Source: Flavitalea plasmicola
Lineage (GTDB): Bacteria > Bacteroidota > Bacteroidia > Chitinophagales > Chitinophagaceae
DNA length: 64,000 nt
Direction: 5' to 3'
NCBI RefSeq assembly: GCF_030546645.1
Contig: NZ_JAUOTO010000003.1
Location: 402,956 to 466,955 of the forward strand
A program made the position numbers and the translations under genes. Shown in pieces: positions 24,560-34,179 of this stretch. The notes beneath the pieces were generated by a model. It was not told where the DNA came from. It saw only the letters and a list, made by a program, of their open reading frames with translations, and did not search any database. Position 1 is the first letter of the stretch. Every line of letters starts with the position of its first letter.

Positions 24560-25165
24560 ATGGCAGGGATCAATGAACCAATGATATCGCCTCTCCAGGT
24601 GAACCAGCTCATTCGCCTGAGGCGAAGCACTTTTCCTGATCAGTTTGAAAAAGACAGACCAATAGACGAGGACATCATCTGGCAACTGCTGGAGAATGCC
24701 TCCTGGGCGCCCAATCACAAGGCTACTGAGCCCTGGCATTTTACCGTTTTCACCGGGGAAGGTTTGAAGAAATTCGCTGCCTTCCAGGCAGGGAGATACC
24801 AGCAGACGGCCGGCGAAAAGTTCAGGCAGGATAAATACAACAAGCTGCTGACAAACCCCCTGAAAGCCTCGCATATCATCGCGATCATCCTGCGCCGCAG
24901 CAAGACCGCCGACATCCCGGAAATAGAGGAGATTGCCGCAGTATCCTGCGCGGTGGAGAACATATACCTCTCCGCAACCGCCTATGGCCTGGGCGGATAT
25001 TGGAGCACGGGCGGACCAACCTATGACCCTGCTGCCGGAGGATTCTTCGGACTGGAAGAGGGGGACAAACTGATGGGCTTCTTTTACCTTGGGCATGTCC
25101 GTGTGCCTTCCGTTGCGGGATCCCGGAAGCCCGTGAAGGAAAAAACCACCTGGGTGACGACATAG
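24560..25165 (+). CDS. Nitroreductase family protein
   Basis: 201 residues of FMN-dependent nitroreductase fold. The N-terminal FMN phosphate motif is LIRLRRSTFPDQF near residue 17, followed by LLENASWAPNHKATEPWHFTVFTGEG, the usual WAPNHK...P segment. The C-terminal half has AVSCAVENIYLSATAYGLGGYWSTG and FFYLGHVRV. It resembles YdjA/TdsD-type small nitroreductases, which work as dimers with NAD(P)H on nitroaromatics, quinones or flavin. No operon partner; the next gene is a lipoprotein 53 bases on. Confidence 0.9.
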   Translation: MAGINEPMISPLQVNQLIRLRRSTFPDQFEKDRPIDEDIIWQLLENASWAPNHKATEPWHFTVFTGEGLKKFAAFQAGRYQQTAGEKFRQDKYNKLLTNPLKASHIIAIILRRSKTADIPEIEEIAAVSCAVENIYLSATAYGLGGYWSTGGPTYDPAAGGFFGLEEGDKLMGFFYLGHVRVPSVAGSRKPVKEKTTWVTT

Positions 25166-25218
25166 GTGTATGATTGATAGTTATTAAGTACCTTTCGTGC
25201 ACAAAATTTATTTCTACC

Positions 25219-25734
25219 ATGCGTAAGCTTTATTTTCTTCCTGCTGCACTGCTCCTGGGGCTCGCTGCCTGCAACAACGCCGGCGACCAGACTGCTGCTG
25301 CTACGGATACTTCCAAAAAGGCAGGACATGACACAATGGCGATGAATCATACGCCCGACAGTACACAGGCAATAACACCCTTGCCGGAAGTGCCCGCGGG
25401 CAGTAAAGTCTATTTTAAGAACCTGAAGGACGGGCAGACTGTTCAGTCTCCCTTTAAAGTGGAAATGGGAATGGATGGATTGAAGGTCGATACGGCAGGC
25501 GCCATCGTCTCCGGCTCCGGACACCATCATCTCCTCATCGACGCCGGTGATTCCATTGCGGCAGGCGTGATCGTGCCCAAGGACGAACATCACCTGCATT
25601 TCGGCAAGGGCCAGACCAGCACAGACGTGACGCTGCCTGCCGGCGAACACGTACTGACCCTTCAATTTGCTGACGGTATCCACCGGTCATACGGCAGCAG
25701 GCTGGCGACAACCATCAAGGTCAAAGTCAAGTAA
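25219..25734 (+). CDS. DUF4399 domain lipoprotein
   Basis: 171 residues from ATG 25219; the longer frame to 25174 would bury the lipoprotein signal. Lipobox LAAC with Cys 18. A low-complexity linker (AGHDTMAMNHTPDSTQ) precedes the DUF4399 domain from about residue 68: VYFKNLKDGQTVQSPFKVEMGMDGL, GSGHHHLLID and HLHFGKGQTSTDVTLPAGEHVLTLQFADG. DUF4399 often carries conserved histidines, here HHH and HHLH, which might bind metal. Function is unknown; anchoring in the inner or outer membrane facing the periplasm is expected. An intrinsic terminator follows at 25775. Confidence 0.85.
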   Translation: MRKLYFLPAALLLGLAACNNAGDQTAAATDTSKKAGHDTMAMNHTPDSTQAITPLPEVPAGSKVYFKNLKDGQTVQSPFKVEMGMDGLKVDTAGAIVSGSGHHHLLIDAGDSIAAGVIVPKDEHHLHFGKGQTSTDVTLPAGEHVLTLQFADGIHRSYGSRLATTIKVKVK

Positions 25735-25774
25735 ATTGCGTTCAGCTGCTGAATGACGCTAAAATCTTACCTTG

Positions 25775-25812
25775 CGCCTGCCTCCCTCACCGGAGGCAGG
25801 CGTTCCTTTTTT
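25775..25812 (+). terminator. Intrinsic terminator after the DUF4399 gene
   Basis: CGCCTGCCTCC and GGAGGCAGGCG form a perfect 11-bp stem around CTCACC, followed by TTCCTTTTTT. Confidence 0.85.
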
Positions 25813-25905
25813 AAGGTGTCCTGAGACAACCTAAGCAACGGAAAAGACGTAGAGATTGTCATAGGGATGAGATGAAGAGAATGCGATATATTAAACAAAT
25901 AAATC

Positions 25906-26634
25906 ATGAGTAAAAACATGCGTGCAAGTAACCTATTCAGCGTTTTAATAGTGGCCCTGGTTGTCGGAATATCGTCCGGTTGTATGAAAACAGGCTCCGG
26001 CACCAATCAGAACACCAATAACGTCAGTTTTATTAGTTTAATGCATATGGCGCCCTATTCCTCCTCCACGGAGGTCTATTTCAACGGGGACAAAAAAACT
26101 TCAGCCATCGCGGCAGGAACTTTTTCCACGAGCTATGGACAGATACCTCCGGGCGTCTATGATATAAAGTTCCATGTGGCCGGCTCTGACAGCGTGCTTT
26201 CCTCTCTGCCGGCTACCACCTATGATTCCCTCGGATTTTATACGTTGATCCTGTATAACACCGAAGGCGGCACCGGATTAGGCTCCATGAAGATCAACGA
26301 CGATTTTTCCAGTCTTTCCCTGTCGGGCGCCAACTACCGGTTTTTTAACTTCTGCCCCGATGCACCCGCTGTCGATCTCTATATGAACACGACCCCCGTA
26401 CAACAGGGACGGCATGTGGCGGATAATGCCAGTAGCTATTATTACAACTCCTTCCAGGCTGTGACCGCGGGAGGCTATAGCCTGCAGGCGAAAAAGGCGG
26501 GGACAGACTCCGTGATCGCTTCTGTTACCAGCGTGAACCTGGTGGCGGGCGCGGCCTATACCATATTCCTGGCAGGAAGTACGCACAGTACCTCCAATCC
26601 CGTGACATTGAATGTATTGCAGGCAGCCTACTAA
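25906..26634 (+). CDS. DUF4397 domain lipoprotein
   Basis: 242 residues with lipoprotein signal (GISSGC, Cys 26). Two DUF4397 beta-sandwich units follow. The first begins FISLMHMAPYSSSTEVYFNGDKKTSAIAAG...YGQIPPGVYDIKFHVAGSDS; the second begins YRFFNFCPDAPAVDLYMNTTPVQQGRHVAD and ends LVAGAAYTIFLAGS. DUF4397 proteins in Bacteroidota are surface or periplasmic and of unknown role, often annotated near cell-wall functions. A single gene, convergent with the sensor-like gene at 26645 with only 10 bases between stops. Confidence 0.85.
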   Translation: MSKNMRASNLFSVLIVALVVGISSGCMKTGSGTNQNTNNVSFISLMHMAPYSSSTEVYFNGDKKTSAIAAGTFSTSYGQIPPGVYDIKFHVAGSDSVLSSLPATTYDSLGFYTLILYNTEGGTGLGSMKINDDFSSLSLSGANYRFFNFCPDAPAVDLYMNTTPVQQGRHVADNASSYYYNSFQAVTAGGYSLQAKKAGTDSVIASVTSVNLVAGAAYTIFLAGSTHSTSNPVTLNVLQAAY

Positions 26635-26644
26635 ACCAGGCTGC

Positions 26645-27373
26645 TTACTTTTTCGTAGTCCATTCGCTGAGCGCGAACTCCTTCTCCAGCTCCTTCCGGG
26701 AAGGCAGCATGTCTTCCCGGCTCTGTACCAGCTGCTGCTCCCCCAGCGGGATCGGCTCAACAAAGGGCGCATCGGGGGAAGAAGGCAATGGGGCACCCGG
26801 AATACGGCAGATGATATTAGCCAGCAGCATCAGCGCCCGCGAGCGTACAGCCAGCAAGTTGAACAAAGGCTTATACAGTTCAAACGTTATCTCGCTGAGC
26901 AGGCGATCCTCGCTTGCCTGGGTCGTCTCTGCAATGACGGATACAGGATTTTCTCCTCCCAGCTTGTCTACGATGGATGTGATCTTCTCTTCCATGCCCG
27001 CCAGGTGGGTATAAAGCCATTCGCGCGAAAACTGCAGCTCCAGGGTGTGCGACAATAAGCCTTCCGGTATGCGCGCCGACAGTCGGTTGTCATTAGACGT
27101 TAGAAATACATTCCGGGGATAGTTCGTTTGCGGCGAATAACTGAAAATATGATCCAGGGATTTCTGTGAAGCAGGCGGCAGCATAAAACACAATGCGAAA
27201 ATTATCTCGCTCCCGGGTGTTTTCGAAAGACGCACGACCTCAATGTCCTCGTAATACCTGAGATGAGCATATCGCAGGTGCAATCCTTCTTCTAGGAATA
27301 TGCTTTTCATTAGCCCACTGCTCTTATGCTGAGGTAGATGCATAGCCTTGTTACATACGTAAAATGGCTTCAT
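26645..27373 (-). CDS. AraC-type sensor domain protein lacking the HTH
   Basis: 242 residues; a start at 27310 (MKSIFLEEGLHLRY) is equally possible. The pattern EEGLHLRYAHLRYYEDIEV...EIIFALCFMLPP, then FLTSNDNRLSARIPEG...HTLELQFSREWLYTHL and LYKPLFNLLAVRSRALMLLANIICRI, resembles the N-terminal sensor of AraC regulators in Chitinophagaceae. In those proteins a two-helix-turn-helix domain of about 100 residues follows; here the frame ends at FALSEWTTKK. I see no HTH in any frame downstream, because the DUF4397 gene occupies that space. It may be a remnant or a protein acting through binding alone. The family assignment is by pattern and not certain. Confidence 0.5.
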   Translation of the reverse strand: MKPFYVCNKAMHLPQHKSSGLMKSIFLEEGLHLRYAHLRYYEDIEVVRLSKTPGSEIIFALCFMLPPASQKSLDHIFSYSPQTNYPRNVFLTSNDNRLSARIPEGLLSHTLELQFSREWLYTHLAGMEEKITSIVDKLGGENPVSVIAETTQASEDRLLSEITFELYKPLFNLLAVRSRALMLLANIICRIPGAPLPSSPDAPFVEPIPLGEQQLVQSREDMLPSRKELEKEFALSEWTTKK

Positions 27374-27380
27374 TTGGATT

Positions 27381-27428
27381 CAAAATAAAAAGAGACCGTC
27401 CCATTAGACAAATGTCGGGACGGCCTCT
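27381..27428 (-). terminator. Terminator of gcvP
   Basis: AGAGACCGTCCC and GGGACGGCCTCT (27391-27402, 27417-27428) pair over 12 bp with one G-U. On the minus strand a TTTTTATTTTG run follows. It lies 22 bases past the gcvP stop. Confidence 0.8.
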
Positions 27429-27449
27429 TCTCCAGTATCATGTCCGCAG

Positions 27450-30377
27450 CTAAGCCAGCTCTTCGTAAGCACTCACCGGCTCGCAGGTGCAGATGAGATT
27501 GCGATCTCCGTAAGTGTTATTGACCCGCCCGATGCTGGGCCAGAATTTATTTTCCTTCACATAAGGCAGGGGGAAGGCCGCCTGGGTACGGCTGTATGCA
27601 TGATCCCATTCGTCCGCACAGATGACATGTTGCGTGTGCGGGGCATGCTTCAATGCATTGTCCACCTTGTCCGATGTGCCTTCTTCAATCCGGAGGATCT
27701 CTTCGTGAATACCGATCAGCGCGTCGCAGAAACGGTCCAGTTCCGCCTTGTCCTCGCTCTCCGTCGGTTCGATCATAATGGTGCCGGGTACGGGGAAGCT
27801 GAGGGTAGGGGCATGGAAGCCGTAATCCATCAGGCGTTTGGCGACATCTTCCGCTTCTATCCCCGCAGTGGCCTTGAAAGGACGCAGATCCACGATGAAC
27901 TCATGGGCGCAGGTGCCATTGCTGCCACTGTACAGGATCTTGTAATGTTTCTCCAGCCGTGCCTTCATGTAGTTGGCGTTGAGGATGGCATATTTCGTGC
28001 TTCGGGTAAGGCCTTCTGCTCCTAACAATCTTATATACGCATAGCTGATAAGCAGGATGCTGGCTGAGCCGTAGGGGGCTGCGGATACTGCGTGGACCTT
28101 CGTTTCATGTTCACCATGCCCGTTGGCCGAAGCATGGGCGGCAGCAGCGGCTTCTTCCAGGGCCACATGTCCTGGCAGATAAGGTTTCAGCTTCTCATTG
28201 ACACAAATGGGGCCCATGCCGGGGCCACCACCGCCGTGGGGAATGGCGAAAGTCTTATGCAGGTTAAGGTGACAGACGTCGGCTCCTATGACACCGGGGC
28301 TGGTGAGTCCCACCTGGGCGTTCATATTGGCACCGTCCATATACACGAGCCCCCCATTGTCATGGATAGCCTTACAAATGTCTTTGATGCTTTCCTCGAA
28401 TACTCCGTGCGTGGAGGGGTAAGTCACCATCAGGCCGGCGAGGCTTTCCTTGTACTGCGCCGCCTTGGCCTTGAGATCAGGCACGTCAATATGCCCGTCC
28501 TCATCGCTTTTTACCACCACTACTTTCATGCCCGCCATGACGGCGCTGGCGGGATTGGTGCCATGGGCGGAGATAGGAATGAGCATTACGTCCCGGTGAC
28601 CTTCTTTATGAGCGGCGTGATAAGCCCGGATGGTAAGCAGTCCGGCATATTCTCCCTGGGCTCCGCTGTTCGGTTGCAGGGACGTAGCGGCAAACCCGGT
28701 GATCTCGCTCAGCGCCTTTTCCAGGTCGGTGATCATCTGCCGGTAACCTTTCCATTGATCCGCGGGTGCGAAGGGGTGCAGTCCGCCAAACTCCGGCCAG
28801 CTCACCGGGATGAGTTCCGTGGCGGCATTCAGCTTCATCGTACAGGATCCCAGCGAGATCATGGACGTATTCAGCGACAGGTCCTTGTTCTCCAGGCTCT
28901 TCAAATAGCGCATCATTTCCGACTCGCTGTGATGCGTATTGAAGACGGGATGCGTGAGGAAGGAAGAAACGCGGGTAAGGGCTGAAGGGATATTATCCAA
29001 TGTATCGTCTTCCACATCGAAAGTGGCGATGGTCAGGTCACTGCCTGCCGCCGCCTGGAATACGCCGAGGATATCGAGCACATCCTGCTGTGTAGTCGTT
29101 TCGTTCAGCGTAATGCCGATGTTGTCGCCATAATAGCGGAAATTGATCCCCCTTGCTTCGGCCAGGCTGCGGATCGCGGCAGGGTTGGCCGACCTGATCC
29201 GCACCGTATCAAAATAGGAAGTATTCAGGTTCTGATATCCCAGCGCTGTCAGCTCGTGGGAAAGGGTTCGCGCCAGCAGGCTTACCCGCTTGGCGATGTC
29301 AGTGAGGCCCGCCGGACCGTGATATACGGCATACATGGCTGACATATTGGCCAGCAAAGCCTGGGCCGTACAGATATTGGACGTGGCTTTTTCCCGCTTG
29401 ATATGCTGCTCGCGGGTCTGCAGGGCCATTCGCAGCGCGCGATTGCCCTGCGCATCGATGCTTACACCGATGATGCGTCCGGGTATGCTGCGTTTGAAAT
29501 CCTCCTTGGCGGCAAAGAAGGCCGCATGCGGCCCCCCGAATCCCATGGGCACGCCAAAGCGTTGTGCGCTGCCGACGGCTACGTCGGCGCCCAATTCACC
29601 CGGAGGCGTCAATAAGGTCAGGGACAGCAGATCCGTAGCCATTGCCACAAACCCACCCGCAGCGTGCACCTGCTGTATGAATTGCCGGTGATCTTCCACC
29701 GATCCGTCACTGGCGGGATATTGTACGATGGCTCCAAAATAGGAGCCGTCGATGGTGGCATTGCGGTAATCGTCTTCTACCAGCTGGATGCCCACCGGCT
29801 GCGCCCTGGTTAGCAGGATGTCTTTGGTCTGGGCGAATATATTGGTGTCGACGAAAAATTTGGGAACGGTGATATGGTCATGATCCTTGTTCTTCAGATT
29901 GAAGAACATCGTCATGGCTTCCGCCGCCGCAGTGCCTTCATCCAGCAGGGATGCATTGGCCAGGGGCAACGCCGTCAGGTCGACCACCAGGGTCTGGAAA
30001 TTCAACAGGCTTTCCAGGCGGCCCTGGGCAATCTCCGCCTGGTACGGCGTATACTGGGTGTACCAGCCCGGGTTTTCGAACACATTCCGTAAAATGACGC
30101 TGGGTACGATGACGTCGTAATAGCCCTGACCAATATAGGACCTGAATACCTTATTGCGGGCCGCCAGCTCTTTCAGCTCGGTCAGGTACTGATGTTCGCT
30201 TATGGGGCCAGCCAGCGCAAGGCCTTCTTTACTGCGGATAGAAGCGGGGATGGTCCTGTCGATCAGTTCGTCTAAAGACCCTACGCCAATGGTTTTCAAC
30301 ATCTGCGCCGTTTCCTCATCATTAGGACCGATGTGACGACCGATGAATTCTCCAGCCTGTTTTTCGAATAGATTCAT
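27450..30377 (-). CDS. gcvP: Glycine dehydrogenase (decarboxylating), P-protein
   Basis: 975 residues from ATG 30377 ([22 protein letters not shown]), the standard GcvP start; the longer frame to 30470 adds an unrelated tail. Full-length single-chain P-protein with N-terminal and C-terminal halves of PLP fold type I. The PLP lysine is in [19 protein letters not shown] near residue 706; [13 protein letters not shown] and [15 protein letters not shown] are further family landmarks. It decarboxylates glycine and passes the aminomethyl group to lipoyl-GcvH. gcvT and gcvH are not in this window. A single-gene unit ended by the terminator at 27381-27428. Confidence 0.98.
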   Translation of the reverse strand: MNLFEKQAGEFIGRHIGPNDEETAQMLKTIGVGSLDELIDRTIPASIRSKEGLALAGPISEHQYLTELKELAARNKVFRSYIGQGYYDVIVPSVILRNVFENPGWYTQYTPYQAEIAQGRLESLLNFQTLVVDLTALPLANASLLDEGTAAAEAMTMFFNLKNKDHDHITVPKFFVDTNIFAQTKDILLTRAQPVGIQLVEDDYRNATIDGSYFGAIVQYPASDGSVEDHRQFIQQVHAAGGFVAMATDLLSLTLLTPPGELGADVAVGSAQRFGVPMGFGGPHAAFFAAKEDFKRSIPGRIIGVSIDAQGNRALRMALQTREQHIKREKATSNICTAQALLANMSAMYAVYHGPAGLTDIAKRVSLLARTLSHELTALGYQNLNTSYFDTVRIRSANPAAIRSLAEARGINFRYYGDNIGITLNETTTQQDVLDILGVFQAAAGSDLTIATFDVEDDTLDNIPSALTRVSSFLTHPVFNTHHSESEMMRYLKSLENKDLSLNTSMISLGSCTMKLNAATELIPVSWPEFGGLHPFAPADQWKGYRQMITDLEKALSEITGFAATSLQPNSGAQGEYAGLLTIRAYHAAHKEGHRDVMLIPISAHGTNPASAVMAGMKVVVVKSDEDGHIDVPDLKAKAAQYKESLAGLMVTYPSTHGVFEESIKDICKAIHDNGGLVYMDGANMNAQVGLTSPGVIGADVCHLNLHKTFAIPHGGGGPGMGPICVNEKLKPYLPGHVALEEAAAAAHASANGHGEHETKVHAVSAAPYGSASILLISYAYIRLLGAEGLTRSTKYAILNANYMKARLEKHYKILYSGSNGTCAHEFIVDLRPFKATAGIEAEDVAKRLMDYGFHAPTLSFPVPGTIMIEPTESEDKAELDRFCDALIGIHEEILRIEEGTSDKVDNALKHAPHTQHVICADEWDHAYSRTQAAFPLPYVKENKFWPSIGRVNNTYGDRNLICTCEPVSAYEELA

Positions 30378-30555
30378 CAGAATAGTATTTGTTTTTAATT
30401 GCCCGATGGAACCTCGCATAAGCTCGGTTTCATATAAGCAGGGGGTTGACCGTTTAAAAAAGATGTGCAAAGTTACGGCCCGGGAAGGAGAAAACAGCGG
30501 GTTTCGATCAGGCCAGCTAATGGCGTGGATAAAAGGTGATTATCGGAGGATGGAA

Positions 30556-30601
30556 ATGAAAAAAGGCCGCTCCGTAAGTTGATACAAATGGAGCTGGCCT
30601 C
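30556..30601. repeat. Hairpin repeat unit 1
   Basis: Bases 30565-30601 are identical to 30641-30677 (37 of 37); with the left flank the match is 45 of 46. The unit can fold as GGCC-CTCC against GGAG-GGCC around a 16-base loop. Confidence 0.8.
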
Positions 30602-30603
30602 CA

Positions 30604-30620
30604 AAACGGCGGAGCCGTTT
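30604..30620. terminator. Short hairpin between the two repeat units
   Basis: AAACGGC-GGA-GCCGTTT is a perfect 7-bp hairpin with T on one side and A on the other, so it could help stop transcription leftward from the sterol desaturase gene. Confidence 0.5.
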
Positions 30621-30631
30621 AAAAATCATAT

Positions 30632-30677
30632 ATGAAAAGAGGCCGCTCCGTAAGTTGATACAAATGGAGCTGGCCTC
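30632..30677 (-). repeat. Hairpin repeat unit 2 (likely terminator of the sterol desaturase gene)
   Basis: Second copy of the unit, 76 bases from the first. Here the flanks AAAGAGGCC and GGCCTCTTT extend the stem to about 14 bp with one bulge, and T residues follow on the minus strand. Together with unit 1 and the small hairpin it fills the 428-base gap 30378-30805, where I see no gene. Confidence 0.75.
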
Positions 30678-30805
30678 TTTTCTGTTTAAAAACCCCTAAA
30701 CCCTAAAACTTAATGCTAAAACTTATTGCTGTGAGTAAGCATGAACTAATTACCACAACGAAATTAACCCGGAAAGACCGGAAAGGAAGTTAAGATATAT
30801 TAAAA

Positions 30806-31756
30806 CTAAATTAAAATTGTCTCCTGCTGCGGAGGCTCCTGGCGGGCCTCGCCATACATACGCGACTCTGCTTCACGCATTTGCTCGCTGGTCTGCCGGC
30901 TGCCGTCATGGCTCCAGCCGGGAGGCCCGAAGAGGTAATTCCATTTCTCTTTCCAGCCGATGTCCTTACGCGAAAGATCTTTACCAATGTGGTTCCATTC
31001 ATGGAAAATGATATGAACGGGATCCTTCTTCTCGGGTGTCGTGGTTAGGCCATATTTCGTAGGTTGATACGCTTCTTCGGAAAGCTCTGCCTGGAAAGTC
31101 CCGAAGAGCTGATCCCAGATGATGAGGAACATGCCCATGTTCTTATCCAGGTAGCGGGGATTGGAAGCGTGATGTACCCGGTGGTGGGAAGGCGTCACCA
31201 GGATATGTTCCAGCCAGCCCATCTTATCAATGAGCTCAGTGTGGACAAATATGCCCCAGATCTGGGTCGCCGAGTACATAAAGACGATGTCCAAAGGCCT
31301 GAAGCCCAGGTAAGCCAGGGGAATGAAGTAGACGAAGCGATACAGGGGCTGAAATACCGAACTGCGGAAGCCCACCGTAAAATTCATATGCTCGGAGGAG
31401 TGATGTGTTACATGGACCGCCCAGAACAGGCGGATCTCATGGTCCCACCGGTGCAGCCAGTAGTAGAGGAAGTCCTCGGCCAGCAGCAGCAGGAACCAAT
31501 AGGAAAAGAGATTGGTAATGGATATCCAATGGTGCCTGTAGCATAGATCCAGGATCATTAAATAAGTGGCCCGGAACAACAGATCGATGCCCCCATTGAG
31601 CAGCATCAGATAAATATTTGTCAGCGTATCACGCACCGTATACAGCTTCCTATGCCTGTAATTGCTAAGGAATAACTCTAATCCGATGATGATAAGATAG
31701 AGTGGCGTGGAGATCAGCAATAATATTTGCTCTTTCAGGTTATGCACGATGGTCAA
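30806..31756 (-). CDS. Sterol desaturase / fatty acid hydroxylase family protein
   Basis: 316 residues, four to five membrane helices in the first 200 residues. The di-iron histidine boxes are present: YYWLHRWDHE (about 98-107), VHVTHHSSEHMN (about 113-124) and HRVHHASNP (about 190-198). The family hydroxylates or desaturates lipids such as sterols, carotenoids and fatty acids using oxygen at a membrane di-iron site. A hydrophilic tail of about 90 residues ends in a Gln/Glu-rich stretch. The lipid substrate is unknown. It stands alone, divergent from the YkgJ gene. Confidence 0.88.
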   Translation of the reverse strand: MTIVHNLKEQILLLISTPLYLIIIGLELFLSNYRHRKLYTVRDTLTNIYLMLLNGGIDLLFRATYLMILDLCYRHHWISITNLFSYWFLLLLAEDFLYYWLHRWDHEIRLFWAVHVTHHSSEHMNFTVGFRSSVFQPLYRFVYFIPLAYLGFRPLDIVFMYSATQIWGIFVHTELIDKMGWLEHILVTPSHHRVHHASNPRYLDKNMGMFLIIWDQLFGTFQAELSEEAYQPTKYGLTTTPEKKDPVHIIFHEWNHIGKDLSRKDIGWKEKWNYLFGPPGWSHDGSRQTSEQMREAESRMYGEARQEPPQQETILI

Positions 31757-31823
31757 AAATAAACGAAAAAACGGACCTTTGTATTGTTTTAGTTGTTAAT
31801 CAAGCACTAATAGGAAGCGATAT

Positions 31824-32306
31824 ATGACAGATCTCTTACATAACTGGGAAAAAAAGTCGGCGGCGCGCCAGAAGGATTACAAGCGCTTCCTTGGGAAGGC
31901 CGACAAGAAAAAGATACTCCCCCTGCTGCCGGACCTCCATGAAGCAGCGTTCCAAAAGATAGATTGCCTGCAATGCGCCAACTGCTGCAAGCATTATTCA
32001 CCCCGGTTTAAGACTCCCGATATCAAACGTATCGCCCGGCATCTTAAGATGAAAGAGAGTGTGTTCATCGACACCTATCTGCGCCTGGACGAAGACGGGG
32101 ACTATGTGGTAAGATCGACGCCCTGTCCATTCCTGGGGCAGGACAATTATTGTAGCATTTATGAGGTACGTCCCTCGGACTGCGAACGATTTCCATACAC
32201 AGATGAGGACGTATTGATCAAGAGGCCTGCCATCACGCAGAAGAACACCACTTTTTGTCCCATCGTTTATTTTGTTTTGGAGAAGCTGATGGCCGTCATT
32301 CCTTAG
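31824..32306 (+). CDS. YkgJ family cysteine cluster protein
   Basis: 160 residues. The cysteine cluster opens with DCLQCANCCKHYSPRF (C48, C51, C54, C55), followed by TPCPFLGQDNYCSIYEVRPSDCERFPY and a last Cys in TTFCPIVYFVL, the full set of the CxxCxxCC family (PF03692). The cysteines are thought to bind zinc or an iron-sulfur centre; function is unknown. An N-terminal Lys-rich helix precedes it. No signal peptide. Its stop overlaps the end of the convergent MFS gene by four bases. Confidence 0.88.
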   Translation: MTDLLHNWEKKSAARQKDYKRFLGKADKKKILPLLPDLHEAAFQKIDCLQCANCCKHYSPRFKTPDIKRIARHLKMKESVFIDTYLRLDEDGDYVVRSTPCPFLGQDNYCSIYEVRPSDCERFPYTDEDVLIKRPAITQKNTTFCPIVYFVLEKLMAVIP

Positions 32307-33550
32307 TATTCCATTTTCCGGAGACTGGGCGCCTTGAACCAGGTGACTGCCACCACGGCAATGGTCATACATCCGCCGAATACCACGGACGGCACTACGC
32401 CCAGCAAACGGGCCATCACGCCGCTTTCAAACATTCCCAGCTCGTTGCTGGAATTGATGAACATGGAATTGACCGAAGATACCCTTCCCCGCATGACGTC
32501 TGGTGTCTTCACCTGCAGGATGGTCCCCCGGACCACGACGCTGATGCCATCCAGCATCCCGCAGACCAGCAGGGCGATGAAGGACAGCAGGTACCATTGG
32601 GAAAGACCGAAGATGATAGTGCTGATGCCAAAGCCTGCAATGGCGTACATAAGGATCAGGCCTTGCCGGCGGCGCAGGGGATACAGGGTCATCGCAAAGA
32701 TGGTGCAGATCGATCCAATATCGCTGGCGGCATTCAGCCATCCGAAGCCGATGGGCCCGATCCTGAGGATATCCCGGGCATAGACGGGGATCATGGCGAC
32801 AGCACCCCCGAAAAGAACGGCGAACAGGTCGAGTGCCATCGCGCCCAGCACTTCACGGGTCCTGTAGACAAAGCGCAACCCGTCGAGGATGCTATCCCAT
32901 GTCTTCTTCTCCGTACTTACCAGCATGACCTTCTTAGGGGCGATGGTGGAAAGCGCGTACAAGGCAACGACGACATACAGGGCGACGGTCAGGAAAGAAT
33001 AAAGGTACGTGGTATGAGCGATGAGAAAGCCGCCGGTGGCATGCCCTATCACTGAGGCGAACAGGAAAGCGCTGGTATTCATGGTCACGGCGGATGGGAG
33101 CTGTTCGCGGGGAACGATCTGGGCGACGATGGCGCTCAGGGCCGGACCCGCAAACGCACGTATGATCCCCGTAGTAAAGATGATAGTATACGTCAGCCAT
33201 TGGATCCAGTGGACGCCCAGGGTTCGTACCAGTGGACCGACGGAGAGCGCTATCAGGCCCGTCACGCAGACGAGGTAGCAGCTGGTAGTTATCAGCAGCA
33301 GACGCCGCTTGTCGCTCTTGTCGATGACATGCCCCGCAGGGAGAGCGCAGATGAAAGCCGGGATAAACTCGGAAAGACCGATGAGACCGATGGCGAATGC
33401 ATTGTGCGTGATCTCATAAATACGCCAGCCCACGATGGTGGTCACCATGCGCATGGCCATCACATAAAAAAAACGGGCTATGATAAAGTTCCGGTATTCC
33501 GGGATACGTAATATTTCCAGTGCTGTCTGTCTGTTTCCTTCCTGGGTCAT
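32303..33550 (-). CDS. MFS transporter (MFS_3/EntS-like)
   Basis: 415 residues, about 12 membrane helices. The A-like motif of the MFS lies in the loop after helix 2: GHVIDKSDKRRLLLITT near residue 73-89. Other landmarks include FAGPALSAIVAQIVPREQLPSAVTMN and TPDVMRGRVSSVNSMFINSSNELGMFESG, both typical of the MFS_3 branch that includes the enterobactin exporter EntS and many uncharacterised exporters. The substrate is unknown. Its start codon overlaps the deoxynucleoside kinase stop (ATGA), so the two are translationally coupled. Confidence 0.88.
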   Translation of the reverse strand: MTQEGNRQTALEILRIPEYRNFIIARFFYVMAMRMVTTIVGWRIYEITHNAFAIGLIGLSEFIPAFICALPAGHVIDKSDKRRLLLITTSCYLVCVTGLIALSVGPLVRTLGVHWIQWLTYTIIFTTGIIRAFAGPALSAIVAQIVPREQLPSAVTMNTSAFLFASVIGHATGGFLIAHTTYLYSFLTVALYVVVALYALSTIAPKKVMLVSTEKKTWDSILDGLRFVYRTREVLGAMALDLFAVLFGGAVAMIPVYARDILRIGPIGFGWLNAASDIGSICTIFAMTLYPLRRRQGLILMYAIAGFGISTIIFGLSQWYLLSFIALLVCGMLDGISVVVRGTILQVKTPDVMRGRVSSVNSMFINSSNELGMFESGVMARLLGVVPSVVFGGCMTIAVVAVTWFKAPSLRKMEY

Positions 33551-34179
33551 GGTAATGTAAAATAATGTTGTCCTTCGTCAAGGTCTTTTTCCAATGCATC
33601 CAAAATCACCTGCAGGTGTGCGCTGTTCCCAAGAAAATCCGCATTGCTGACGTCTATGAAGATGGTCTTGATATTATGCTGCCGTATATAATTGGTATAG
33701 GCTTCCTGGATCCTGAAAAGGTAATCGTCCGCAATACCCTGCTCATAGGACCGGTTCCTTTTTCTGATGTTCTGCTGCAGCCGGCTGACGGGGGCATGCA
33801 GATAGATGAGTATGTCCGGTTGCACAAGCTGGGTATTGATGATGTCAAAAAGCTTCTGGTAGAGACGGAATTCCTGCTCCGGCAGATTCACCTTGGCAAA
33901 GAGCAGGCATTTGGTGAAGAGATAGTCCGAAATAGTGAGACTTTGGAACAGGTCGCTGGTATGCACGAGCTCTTTCAGCTGCTTGTATCGCTCTGCCATG
34001 AAGAACAGCTCCAGTGGAAAAGCATTTTGACCGGGGTTCTCATAGAATTTCGGGAGAAAAGGGTTGTCGGCAAATTGCTCCAAAACGAGCCTTGCATTAA
34101 AATGTTTAGAAAGTATATGCGCCAGGGTTGTCTTTCCGGAACCGATATTTCCTTCGATCGTGATAAAATGATAGTTCAT
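33547..34179 (-). CDS. Deoxynucleoside kinase
   Basis: 210 residues of the dCK/dGK (dNK) family. Walker A is EGNIGSGKTTLA at residues 9-20; the base-site segment is LEQFADNPFLPKFYENP; the motif DYLFTKCLLFAKVNL and the lid region RLQQNIRKRNRSYEQGI match the family. It phosphorylates deoxyadenosine, deoxyguanosine or deoxycytidine for nucleotide salvage. Overlap of four bases with folK upstream and with the MFS gene downstream shows a tight operon; folK next to dNK is a common Bacteroidota pairing. Confidence 0.9.
   Translation of the reverse strand: MNYHFITIEGNIGSGKTTLAHILSKHFNARLVLEQFADNPFLPKFYENPGQNAFPLELFFMAERYKQLKELVHTSDLFQSLTISDYLFTKCLLFAKVNLPEQEFRLYQKLFDIINTQLVQPDILIYLHAPVSRLQQNIRKRNRSYEQGIADDYLFRIQEAYTNYIRQHNIKTIFIDVSNADFLGNSAHLQVILDALEKDLDEGQHYFTLP

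Noticed and set aside
30700-30720. CCCTAAACCCTAAA as a telomere-like or tandem repeat
   Set aside because: Too few and imperfect copies; a chance A/C-rich run.
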